A stretch of DNA of 7,972 nt, taken from NCBI GenBank assembly GCA_900321195.1, contig ONVG01000060.1:1-7972 (forward strand), written 5' to 3'. How positions within the stretch are numbered: position 1 is the stretch's first letter; every line of letters starts with the position of its first letter. Positions 1-5,794 of the stretch are shown piece by piece. Below the pieces are notes generated by a model. It was given only the letters and a program-made list of their open reading frames with translations. It did not search any database and had not been told where the DNA came from. The stretch comes from an uncultured Eubacteriales bacterium. Its GTDB lineage: Bacteria; Bacillota; Clostridia; Oscillospirales; Acutalibacteraceae. The translations under genes were made by a program, and so were the position numbers.

Positions 1-2
1 AG

Positions 3-200
3 CAGATAGAATTTCCTTTATATCTGAGGTTAGATAATCAGGCTTTTATAAAATTCGATACCATTGCAAGCTTGCTCAATGTTTTTACATTCGGGTATAC
101 ATCAAAACTTTCCGATTTATTTTTCTATCAGGCTTTGCCGCACCTAATGCAACGTTTATTCCGCGTGGATAAACTTTCCCGTGATTATCAGAATATATAG
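3..200 (+). CDS. possible 3' end of a reading frame entering from the left edge
   Basis: On the plus strand a frame is open from base 3 to a TAG stop at 198-200, giving 65 residues with no start in the window. The translation has a plausible protein composition, with hydrophobic and aromatic patches (around LLNVFTFGY and DLFFYQAL) and a basic tail ending in RDYQNI. I do not recognise a family. It would be convergent with the minus-strand operon. An open stretch of this length can arise by chance in one of six frames, and the last third overlaps a direct repeat and a DnaA-box-like motif. It may therefore be a gene end, a decayed gene or no gene at all. Confidence 0.28.
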   Translation, partial: QIEFPLYLRLDNQAFIKFDTIASLLNVFTFGYTSKLSDLFFYQALPHLMQRLFRVDKLSRDYQNI

Positions 201-230
201 CTTGTTTCGCGTGGATAAATTTGTGAATAA
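164..230 (-). promoter_or_regulatory. three DnaA-box-like 9-mers in one orientation
   Basis: Read on the minus strand, bases 222-230 give TTATTCACA, a full match to the bacterial DnaA-box consensus TTATNCACA. Bases 210-218 and 164-172 both give TTATCCACG, one mismatch from it. The two TTATCCACG copies sit in a longer degenerate direct repeat with a period of 46 bases (sharing CGCGTGGATAAA on the plus strand). The bases between 186 and 207 are AT-rich. DnaA binding is an inference from motif match only. No dnaA, dnaN or replication gene is visible, so this is more likely a regulatory or titration site, or chance, than a chromosomal origin. Confidence 0.3.
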
Positions 231-261
231 CGTATCAGAGCGGAGCGGAGCGAGCGACAAC

Positions 262-333
262 GCGAATCGGGTCCGGCAGCTTGCCGGCGCGAATCGGGAG
301 CGGCAGCTTGCCGGCGCGAATCGGGAGCGGCAA
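262..333. repeat. GC-rich 27-base tandem repeat, about 2.7 copies
   Basis: Units begin at 262, 289 and 316, each opening with GCGAATCGGG. The first two are full 27-base units and the third breaks off after about 18 bases. Copies differ only at a few positions (TC versus AG after the opening ten bases). Each full unit contains a small inverted repeat around the core GCAGCTTGC; in unit 1 CCGGCA and TGCCGG pair around a three-base loop. The GC content is clearly higher than in the surrounding DNA. Because 27 is a multiple of three, several frames stay open and encode nine-residue repeats; these are artefacts of the repeat rather than evidence of a gene. The flanking bases 237-261 (GAGCGGAGCGGAGCGAGCG) are also low-complexity and purine-rich. 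Confidence 0.85.
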
Positions 334-334
334 T

Positions 335-359
335 TTTGTACGCCCTAATGCCGTACAAA
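335..359. repeat. inverted repeat next to the tandem repeat
   Basis: TTTGTACG at 335-342 is the exact reverse complement of CGTACAAA at 352-359, with a nine-base loop. It immediately follows the truncated third unit of the tandem repeat, so it may be part of the same element. No clean U-tract follows on either strand, so it does not look like a terminator. Confidence 0.6.
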
Positions 360-393
360 TCAGCTTGGTGGTGAAATCCCCACACCCTTTTTT

Positions 394-413
394 ATTTTGC
401 AGATCTGCAAAAT
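394..413. repeat. perfect 20-base palindrome, operator-like
   Basis: The ten bases ATTTTGCAGA at 394-403 are followed directly by their exact reverse complement at 404-413, with AGATCT at the centre and no spacer. Spacer-free palindromes of this length suit the binding site of a dimeric protein, or a feature of a mobile repeat. No gene start lies close enough on either strand to say which gene it could control. Function is unknown. Confidence 0.6.
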
Positions 414-448
414 CCAAATAATCGGGACTTGACGTCCAACATAAACAG

Positions 449-489
449 AAAAAGCCGTGTCTCCCGAAACTAAATCAGGGAACACGGCT
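449..489 (-). terminator. Rho-independent terminator of the minus-strand operon
   Basis: Read on the minus strand, AGCCGTGT (489-482) pairs with ACACGGCT (460-453). The stem extends through TCCC/GGGA with a one-base bulge and has a loop of about 12 bases. The stem is followed at once by TTTTTCTGTTT (453-443). The hairpin starts 57 bases downstream of the last stop codon in the HD-domain remnant, as expected for the end of the operon. On the plus strand no T-run follows the stem directly, so the terminator is oriented. Confidence 0.85.
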
Positions 490-546
490 ATATGTGATGT
501 GTTTTTTGGTTGTGTAGGTTTGTTGTAACAGTTTTCAAATGCAGCT

Positions 547-811
547 TTATGAATTTGTTCCGAGTAATCCGATATCATCAGCATAAGGCTTCATTCCGTT
601 AATGCAGATATCGGCAACTTCGTTTACTGTCATAATACTTCTCATAGTCATAATCGTGCAGATAACCGACAGCCATCCAGTAATCACGGTCTTCTCCGAA
701 ATGATCCGCCATTGCTCCCATGGCATACATAACATTTTTGGCATGAAGGCGAAGATGTTCTTCCGTTACCATTGAATCATTGAGTTCCTTTGCTCTTTCA
801 AGTGTAAGCAT
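547..811 (-). pseudogene. HD-domain hydrolase gene with an internal deletion and frameshift
   Basis: From the ATG at 811 the frame encodes 70 residues that look like the N-terminus of the small bacterial HD-domain phosphohydrolase family. It shows the metal-binding pattern H (EEHLRLHAKNV) and then HD (GYLHDYDYEKY). The frame then runs into unrelated sequence and stops at 599-601. In a second frame, from about base 640 to the stop at 547-549, the peptide MTVNEVADICINGMKPYADDIGLLG resumes what looks like the usual C-terminus of the same family, ending in the acidic helix and GLLG tail. Family members are roughly 180 residues (from memory), so about 90-100 central residues are missing, with a frame change at the join near 621-640. 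A perfect AGGAGG binding site remains upstream. What I infer is a recent deletion in a once-functional, co-transcribed gene. The normal substrate of this family is not known to me. Confidence 0.75.
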
Positions 812-822
812 AGATTTGTATT

Positions 823-829
823 ACCTCCT
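823..829 (-). promoter_or_regulatory. ribosome binding site of the HD-domain remnant
   Basis: AGGAGGT on the minus strand lies 11 bases before the ATG at 811. It shows that the reading frame was translated and fixes the start. No promoter or terminator is evident in the 31 bases separating it from the aminotransferase stop, so the remnant is read from the aminotransferase transcript. Confidence 0.7.
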
Positions 830-842
830 GAGATGTATTTTA

Positions 843-2021
843 TCACAGTATAGTTTTTCTGTATGGTATTTTTTTCCTGATATCCTTTAGTCTGTTCAGA
901 GCTTCATACAGTGTTTCATTTTTCTTTGCAAAATGCAGTCTTATCAGATGGTTGACATCCTCACGGAAAAAGCTTGACCCCGGAACTGCACCCACTCCGA
1001 CATCCCTTGCAAGAGCTTCGCAGAATTCCAGATCGCTTTCATATCCGAATTCTGAAATATCAAGAAGAATATAATAAGCACCCTGCGGTACGGTATGAAC
1101 GATGCCGATATCGTCAAGACCTTTAAGGAAAAGATCGCGCTTTTCGGTGTATTTTGCCAGCAGGTCTTTATAGTAATCATCACCAAAGCGAAGTCCTGTG
1201 ACCGCAGCTTCCTGCAATGGTGCTGCTGCTCCTACTGTCAGAAAGTCATGCACCTTTTTGGCGACTTCGATGATCTCTTTTGGAGCAATGATATATCCCA
1301 AACGCCAGCCGGTTATGGAATAAGTCTTTGAAAGAGAGGAACAGGAAATAGTCCTTTCCCACATACCCGGAAGAGATGCAAAATATGTATGCTTATACGG
1401 CGCATAGACTATATGCTCATATACCTCGTCCGTAATAACAAAGGCGTCGTATTTCTCCGCAAGATCAGCTATTATTTTAAGCTCATCATAGGTAAATACC
1501 TTTCCGCAGGGATTTGACGGATTGCAGAGTATCAGAGCCTTTGGCTTCTGTTTAAAAGCCGCCTCTAATTCATCGATGCTGAAATTGAACTCCGGCGGAT
1601 AAAGCGGAACATAGATCGGTTCTGCTCCGGAAAGAATAGTATCTGCCCCGTAATTTTCATAGAAAGGCGAGAATACTATGACCTTGTCGCCGGGATTTGT
1701 CACTGTCATCATGGCAGCCATCATAGCTTCGGTACTGCCGCAGGTAACGACTATCTCACCGTTCGGGTCTATCGTTCTGCCCATAAGCCTTGATTGTTTT
1801 TCTGCAAGAGCCTCACGGAAATTCTGTGCGCCCCAGGTTATAGAATACTGGTGGAAATCTTCCCTTGTCACCTCTGCAAGTCTGTCAAGCAGCTCACGGG
1901 GCGGTTCAAAATCAGGGAAGCCCTGAGAGAGATTTACTGCGCCGTATTGATTGGAAATGCGCGTCATTCGTCTGATAACTGAATCTGTAAAGCCCTCTGT
2001 TCTTTTGGAAAGTGTCGGCAT
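843..2021 (-). CDS. PLP-dependent class I/II aminotransferase
   Basis: This is a 392-residue fold-type I aminotransferase, cytosolic, transferring an amino group between an amino acid and a 2-oxoacid. The N-terminal NLSQGFPDFEPP (30-41) and HQYSITWG (57-64) are typical of the aspartate/aromatic/kynurenine-methionine aminotransferase group. CNPSNPCG (166-173) carries the PLP-contacting Asn170, TDEVYE (197-202) carries Asp198 and Tyr201, and SSLSKTYSITGWRLG (228-242) carries the Schiff-base Lys232 and a PLP-phosphate-binding arginine at 240. IRLHFAK near the C-terminus holds the expected substrate-carboxylate arginine. The length is normal for the family. The start at 2021 is chosen because AAGGAGG lies six bases upstream; an in-frame ATG at 2087 has no binding site and its extra residues match nothing in the family. 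The gene follows the CoA ligase on the same strand and probably converts the 2-oxoacid made by the upstream oxidoreductase into an amino acid. Substrate range cannot be read from the sequence. Confidence 0.93.
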   Translation of the reverse strand: MPTLSKRTEGFTDSVIRRMTRISNQYGAVNLSQGFPDFEPPRELLDRLAEVTREDFHQYSITWGAQNFREALAEKQSRLMGRTIDPNGEIVVTCGSTEAMMAAMMTVTNPGDKVIVFSPFYENYGADTILSGAEPIYVPLYPPEFNFSIDELEAAFKQKPKALILCNPSNPCGKVFTYDELKIIADLAEKYDAFVITDEVYEHIVYAPYKHTYFASLPGMWERTISCSSLSKTYSITGWRLGYIIAPKEIIEVAKKVHDFLTVGAAAPLQEAAVTGLRFGDDYYKDLLAKYTEKRDLFLKGLDDIGIVHTVPQGAYYILLDISEFGYESDLEFCEALARDVGVGAVPGSSFFREDVNHLIRLHFAKKNETLYEALNRLKDIRKKIPYRKTIL

Positions 2022-2027
2022 AATGAT

Positions 2028-2034
2028 CCTCCTT
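2028..2034 (-). promoter_or_regulatory. ribosome binding site deciding the aminotransferase start
   Basis: AAGGAGG on the minus strand is spaced six bases from the ATG at 2021. It favours that start over the in-frame ATG 66 bases further upstream. Confidence 0.85.
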
Positions 2035-2045
2035 AACATAGCAAT

Positions 2046-2074
2046 AAGCGGTGCATCGGTTTTTTGCACCGCTT
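2046..2074. other. ten-base-pair stem-loop in the aminotransferase leader
   Basis: AAGCGGTGCA at 2046-2055 is the exact reverse complement of TGCACCGCTT at 2065-2074, with a nine-base loop. On the plus strand the stem runs directly into a T-run (2073-2078), which is the classical form of a Rho-independent terminator for plus-strand transcripts, although no plus-strand gene is seen to end here. On the minus strand the stem is preceded by an A-run and followed only by ATTGCTATG, so it would be a poor terminator in the operon direction. It lies between the predicted promoter and the ribosome binding site. It could therefore act as a leader hairpin, an mRNA-stabilising structure, a partial attenuator, or a block to antisense transcription. 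Confidence 0.7.
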
Positions 2075-2091
2075 TTTTGCTGTACATGATA

Positions 2092-2120
2092 ATTGTATAT
2101 TAATCAGATATTATAGTCAA
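2092..2120 (-). promoter_or_regulatory. sigma-A-type promoter for the aminotransferase
   Basis: On the minus strand TTGACT (2120-2115) is followed after exactly 17 bases by TACAAT (2097-2092). Each hexamer is one mismatch from the TTGACA/TATAAT consensus, and the spacing is optimal. The -35 box lies inside the last codons of the CoA ligase gene. A start site near 2085 would give a leader of about 65 bases containing the 2046-2074 stem-loop and the AAGGAGG site. The aminotransferase can thus be transcribed without the rest of the operon, though read-through from upstream is also likely. Confidence 0.6.
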
Positions 2121-3444
2121 GATTTCTTTCGTCAATAACTCTTTTTGATTTGTGTTCGGAGCGTGTATCCAGTCCTCCGTCCGGATGGACAACGACCCTT
2201 GCAGGCTTGACGCCGATACGAGCCTTGAGCGCTGCCGTGACCTCTGCTGCTACCTCATCATCGGATTTCGGATTATCGGCAGACTTTTCTATCTCAACTG
2301 CATACTTGTTTGTAAAGTCCTTTTCAAAAATGCGGATAAGATATTCTCCTGTGATACCCTTATGCTCACGGACAACAGCTTCAATATCGCTGGGGAAAAC
2401 ATTGACAGCCGAAACAATAAACATATCGTCCTTTCTGCCGAGAATGTGTATTCTTCCGTGAGTTCTTCCACATGAGCATTTTGTTGTATCAATGCGTCCG
2501 ATATCGCCTGTACGGAAACGGATAAGCGGACGCGCGTGTTTTCTCAGAGTAGTAAATACCAGCTCGCCTACCTGACCGGGTTCAAGCACCTCTCCGGTGT
2601 GGATATCAACAGTTTCAACAAGAATATGGTTTTCTGCGATATGAAGTCCGTCCTTGGCTTCGCACATTGCGGCGCAGGCTCCGAATATATCGGACAGTCC
2701 GTAGAAGTCGTAAACCTCCGCTCCCCAGATATCTTCAATAGCTTTTCTTGTGGCTTCGATAGAACCGCCAAGCTCACCGGCTACAATGATCTTCTTGATA
2801 TTAAGGTCTTTTTTGGGATCTATACCGCTTTTCAGTGCCTTTTCGCCGAGCTGCCATGCATATGACGGAGATGTCCAGATAACGGTCGGCTGATAGGTCT
2901 TTAGGACAAACAGCAGTCTTTCACTCGGAAGAGTACCTCCCCATATGCACAGTGCGCCGAGGTTCTGAGCGCCGATCACATCAGGACCGCCTACATACAG
3001 TGAGAAATTCAGCGCATGAACATATCTGTCATTCGGACGCATACCGATCTGCCAGAACCAGCGGCTTTCTGTATCCTGAAATTCATCAAAATCCTTTTTG
3101 TTTTTTTGTCTCATGGTCGGCACACCGGTCGAGCCTGATGATGTAGAAATGAATACAACATCCTCCTCCGGTACTGCTGCAAGCTCACCGAGGAATGAAC
3201 CCACTCCCTGAGTATCTCTTTGCGTAGTCTTATTGATAAATGGAAATTTCCGAATATCCTTGAGTGTCTTGATATCCTCCGGCTTTACTCCTGCTTCATC
3301 AAAGGAACGCTTGTAATAGGGCGCATTATCGTAAGCGAATTTAACGATCTCCTGAAGATCTGCAAGCTGTCTTTTTTCAAGTTCCTCACGGGGGAGGGTC
3401 TCAAGCTCCTCGTCCCAGAATTTATTGTTTATATCTCTGCTCAT
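2104..3444 (-). CDS. paaK: phenylacetate-CoA ligase family AMP-forming acyl-CoA synthetase
   Basis: This 446-residue cytosolic adenylate-forming enzyme has the length and motif order of phenylacetate-CoA ligase. It activates a carboxylic acid with ATP and CoA, releasing AMP and pyrophosphate. The phosphate-binding loop TSSGSTGVPT is at 101-110, YGLSDI at 248-253, RTGDIG at 311-316 and GRKDDMFIVSAVNVFP at 336-351. These are the PaaK versions of the A3, A5, A7 and A8 motifs. A CSCGRTHGR segment (323-331) precedes the hinge, as is common in the family. The C-terminal catalytic-lysine region reads SEHKSKRV (429-436); a glycine usually precedes the lysine, here it is histidine, and Lys432 or Lys434 could serve. 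The start at 3444 has AAGGAGA upstream, located inside the end of the beta-subunit gene, only two bases away. Close coupling to a ferredoxin-dependent 2-oxoacid oxidoreductase suggests it supplies the acyl-CoA for reductive carboxylation. The acid may be phenylacetate, another aryl acid or a branched short-chain acid. Confidence 0.92.
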   Translation of the reverse strand: MSRDINNKFWDEELETLPREELEKRQLADLQEIVKFAYDNAPYYKRSFDEAGVKPEDIKTLKDIRKFPFINKTTQRDTQGVGSFLGELAAVPEEDVVFISTSSGSTGVPTMRQKNKKDFDEFQDTESRWFWQIGMRPNDRYVHALNFSLYVGGPDVIGAQNLGALCIWGGTLPSERLLFVLKTYQPTVIWTSPSYAWQLGEKALKSGIDPKKDLNIKKIIVAGELGGSIEATRKAIEDIWGAEVYDFYGLSDIFGACAAMCEAKDGLHIAENHILVETVDIHTGEVLEPGQVGELVFTTLRKHARPLIRFRTGDIGRIDTTKCSCGRTHGRIHILGRKDDMFIVSAVNVFPSDIEAVVREHKGITGEYLIRIFEKDFTNKYAVEIEKSADNPKSDDEVAAEVTAALKARIGVKPARVVVHPDGGLDTRSEHKSKRVIDERNLDYNI

Positions 3445-3446
3445 TG

Positions 3447-4343
3447 TTATTTCTCCTTTTTGAAATTCTTATGTATAAATTCCCATTTCTTATCACGGGA
3501 CTGTTTAATTATCTCTATATCCTCATCTGTCAGATGTCTGAAACGGCTCTGCTTTCTGAGATATTCCGAAACGTCCGAAAATTCCTTCGGCTCGTGGTTT
3601 AGTGTAAAGCTGCCGTTTTCATATTCGGCAAGATACCATAAGCCGCAGTCAACTACCTCCTTGGCTATTCCGACCGTTTCATCTGTCTTTACTCCCCAGC
3701 CAGTGGGACAGGGGGCAAGTATATGGATATATTTCGTGCCCTTAATGCTTTTGGCTTTTTCTACCTTTCGTATGAAGTCATTAAGATAACCCACGCTTGC
3801 GGTTGCCGCATAAGGAATATCGTGAGCGGCTGCTATCTCAAACATATTCTTTTTCTGTCTGAGATTGCCGTGTATGTTTTTTCCTGCCGGTGTTGTAGTC
3901 GTTTTTGCTCCGAATGGCGTCAGCGAGCTTTTCTGTATGCCTGTATTCATATAGGCTTCATTGTCGTAGCAGATATAAAGTATATCGTCATTTCTGTCTA
4001 TCGCTCCGGAAAGAGCCTGCAAGCCTATATCTGCCGTACCGCCGTCGCCGGCAAAGCCTACCGCATGAAAATCCGTTATTCCCTGTGCTTTCAGTCCTGC
4101 CTGTACCCCGGTCAGCATAGACGCTGTTCCGGCAAAGGTGGAGATTATCGCATTATTTCCGAAGCAGAGCTGCGGAAAATTGAAGCCTACCGCGGACATA
4201 CAGCCTGCCGGCAAAACAGCTATTGCATTTTCGCCTAAGACCTTTAATGCGATCCTTACGGCAAGACTTCCGCCGCAGCCTGCACAGGCTTTATGACCGT
4301 AGAAATATTCAGTTTCATCAAGTGTTTTTGCAGTAAGCGCCAT
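3447..4343 (-). CDS. 2-oxoacid:ferredoxin oxidoreductase, beta (TPP-binding) subunit
   Basis: The 298-residue protein is the thiamine-pyrophosphate-binding subunit of a cytosolic pyruvate/2-ketoisovalerate-type ferredoxin oxidoreductase. It interconverts a 2-oxoacid plus CoA and an acyl-CoA plus CO2, with electrons passing through iron-sulfur clusters. Cys20 and Cys23 (KACAGCGGS), Cys48 (AGCMSAV) and Cys212 (LAPCPTGW) match the four ligands of the cluster next to TPP. GFAGDGGTADIG (96-107) and YDNEAYMNTG (126-135) form the TPP/magnesium motif, and SSLTPFGAKTTTTPAGK (139-155) is typical of the family. The ATG directly abuts the alpha-subunit stop, with GAGGTGAG as binding site. Length is normal and no key residue is missing. 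The sequence does not settle whether the substrate is pyruvate, a branched-chain or an aryl 2-oxoacid. The PaaK gene next door argues against a housekeeping pyruvate role. Names such as porB or vorA/vorB would be guesses. Confidence 0.93.
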   Translation of the reverse strand: MALTAKTLDETEYFYGHKACAGCGGSLAVRIALKVLGENAIAVLPAGCMSAVGFNFPQLCFGNNAIISTFAGTASMLTGVQAGLKAQGITDFHAVGFAGDGGTADIGLQALSGAIDRNDDILYICYDNEAYMNTGIQKSSLTPFGAKTTTTPAGKNIHGNLRQKKNMFEIAAAHDIPYAATASVGYLNDFIRKVEKAKSIKGTKYIHILAPCPTGWGVKTDETVGIAKEVVDCGLWYLAEYENGSFTLNHEPKEFSDVSEYLRKQSRFRHLTDEDIEIIKQSRDKKWEFIHKNFKKEK

Positions 4344-5504
4344 TTATCTCACCTCAATTCCCAGAAACTTAACGGCTGATTTTTCCTGTTTCAGTTCTTC
4401 AAATATGTTTTCGATCTCACCGGGAGAGATATTCCTTCCTCCAAGACCGCCGATATAATCTGATGTCGGTATGCTTATACCTGCTTTTTGAAGAGCAGAA
4501 TTGACATTCGTATAGACTGTACCCTCGTTTCCGAAGGAAATATCCTTTTCGAGAACACCTACAGCCTTTGCATTTTTTACAGCATCAGCTATCTCCTCAT
4601 TCGGGAATGGGCGCATATATCTTATTCTGAGTAAGCCGACCCTTTCTCCCATGTCTCTGAGACTGTCCACTATCTCACGGACAAGACCGGAAATACTGCC
4701 GAGAGTGATAAGTATATAGTCCGCATCATCTGTTCTATAGCTTTCGGTAAGACCTGAATAATGCCTGCCGAAAATGCTTTCAAATCTGCTTTCTGCTTCG
4801 GTCACAGTTTCCTTTACATTCAGAAGCCCCGTATGCTCTTTGTACTTGAAAAATGTATTCGTATCGGGTCCTGCGGAAAAGCCGAGGTTTTTCGGCTTTG
4901 TAAGCGACATCTTGTTTTCAGTTTCAAACGGAGGCAGAAATTCATCTGCCTGCTGTGCTGTCGGAACATCAACTACTTCATAAGTATGAGTGAGAACAAA
5001 GCCGTCAAGATTTGCCATAAACGGTGTGCTGACCCGCTTATGCTCAGCTATGTAAAAGCTCATCAGAGCAAGGTCAAGCGCCTCCTGAGCATTTTCCGCA
5101 TAGGCTTGTATCCATCCGCTGTCAAGCTGGGAAAGGGAATCCCTCTGGTCGCCGTATATATTCCACGGCAGAGCCGTTGAACGGTTTGCATTCATCATAA
5201 CTATAGGAAACCTTCCTCCTGCGGCATACGGCAGACATTCTGCCATATATAATAGCCCCTGTGATGAAGTAGCCGTAAATGCCCTTGCACCGACTGAGGA
5301 TGCTCCCATTGCGCATGAAAGAGCAGAATGTTCGCTTTCCACATGGATAAATTCTGACTTTAAACTGCCGTCCTCAACAAACTCGGACAGCTTTTCAACA
5401 ACTATCGTCTGCGGAGTTATCGGATAGGCGGATATCACCTGAGGTCTTGCAAGACGCACACCATAGGCAAAGGCTTCATTTCCTGATAAAAACTGTCTTG
5501 CCAT
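4344..5504 (-). CDS. 2-oxoacid:ferredoxin oxidoreductase, alpha subunit
   Basis: The 386-residue subunit pairs with the beta subunit to form the active site. SAYPITPQT (25-33) is the hallmark of domain I. VESEHSALSCAMGAS (55-69) carries the glutamate that activates the TPP ring. The segment around NANRSTALPWNIYGDQRD and DSGWIQAYAENAQEALD is the usual continuation of the pyrimidine-binding domain. The C-terminal part (about 260-375) is the transketolase-C-like domain, including YILITLGSISGL and RIRYMRPFP. The length fits the four-subunit type rather than the single-chain pyruvate enzyme. The start overlaps the delta stop by one base (TAATG), so the two are translationally coupled. Substrate specificity is unresolved; the substrate-facing residues would need a structural alignment. 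Confidence 0.93.
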   Translation of the reverse strand: MARQFLSGNEAFAYGVRLARPQVISAYPITPQTIVVEKLSEFVEDGSLKSEFIHVESEHSALSCAMGASSVGARAFTATSSQGLLYMAECLPYAAGGRFPIVMMNANRSTALPWNIYGDQRDSLSQLDSGWIQAYAENAQEALDLALMSFYIAEHKRVSTPFMANLDGFVLTHTYEVVDVPTAQQADEFLPPFETENKMSLTKPKNLGFSAGPDTNTFFKYKEHTGLLNVKETVTEAESRFESIFGRHYSGLTESYRTDDADYILITLGSISGLVREIVDSLRDMGERVGLLRIRYMRPFPNEEIADAVKNAKAVGVLEKDISFGNEGTVYTNVNSALQKAGISIPTSDYIGGLGGRNISPGEIENIFEELKQEKSAVKFLGIEVR

Positions 5505-5794
5505 TATTTTTCCGCCTCCATTCTTATTGCACCGATGCGGCAGATCTTTTTACAGATCCCGCAGCCCTTGCAGAAATCATAATCTATCTGAACCTTGCCG
5601 TCCTTTTTGGAAATAACTCCGTCCGGACAGTAAAGATAACAATTAAGACAGCCGACACATTTTGCAGTGTCTATTACAGGTCTGACATTCCGCCAGCCTG
5701 CATTTTTTGTCACTAAATAGCCTGCCTCATATGAGGTGGTATCAGGTATTTCATCAAAGCCTGACGGTATTTTTTCTCTGAGATATGGCTTCAT
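5504..5794 (-). CDS. 2-oxoacid:ferredoxin oxidoreductase, delta (2x[4Fe-4S] ferredoxin) subunit
   Basis: The 96-residue protein carries electrons between the TPP site and external ferredoxin. Two complete CxxCxxCxxxC clusters are visible: Cys46, 49, 52 and 56 (CVGCLNCYLYCP), and Cys75, 78, 81 and 85 (CKGCGICKKICRIGA). The usual proline follows the first cluster. In the second, Arg86 replaces the proline common there, a mild difference. The N-terminal 40 residues form the typical linker of this subunit, with GWRNVRPVID just before the first cluster. The start overlaps the gamma stop by four bases (ATGA), and its binding site is GGAGG inside the gamma gene. Confidence 0.93.
   Translation of the reverse strand: MKPYLREKIPSGFDEIPDTTSYEAGYLVTKNAGWRNVRPVIDTAKCVGCLNCYLYCPDGVISKKDGKVQIDYDFCKGCGICKKICRIGAIRMEAEK

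Noticed and set aside
164..230. Chromosomal replication origin
   Set aside because: No dnaA, dnaN, rpmH or gyr gene is nearby and only three box-like sites are present.
262..333. CRISPR array from regularly repeated units
   Set aside because: The units are directly adjacent with no unique spacers, there are fewer than three copies, and no cas gene is visible; it is a simple tandem repeat.
188..584. Small minus-strand proteins with nine-residue repeats across the left intergenic region
   Set aside because: They arise because the 27-base repeat keeps every frame open. They cross the terminator, lack good ribosome binding sites and resemble no family I know.
599..811. Intact 70-residue HD-domain mini-protein
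   Set aside because: The frame lacks the central metal-binding residues and helices of the fold, and the family's C-terminus is present just downstream in another frame, so a broken gene explains it better.
2046..2078. Terminator ending the operon after paaK in the minus direction
   Set aside because: On the minus strand the stem is followed by ATTGCTATG with no U-tract; the U-tract is present only for plus-strand transcripts.
2022..2087. Longer aminotransferase starting at the ATG at 2087
   Set aside because: It has no ribosome binding site, the added 22 residues come from the stem-loop region, and AAGGAGG is placed correctly for the ATG at 2021.
3220..3789. Plus-strand gene of 189 codons opposite paaK and the beta subunit
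   Set aside because: It lies wholly antisense to two genes with clear family motifs and has no family features; it is a shadow of their codon bias. The same holds for 3723-4238, 4761-5180 and 6131-6790.
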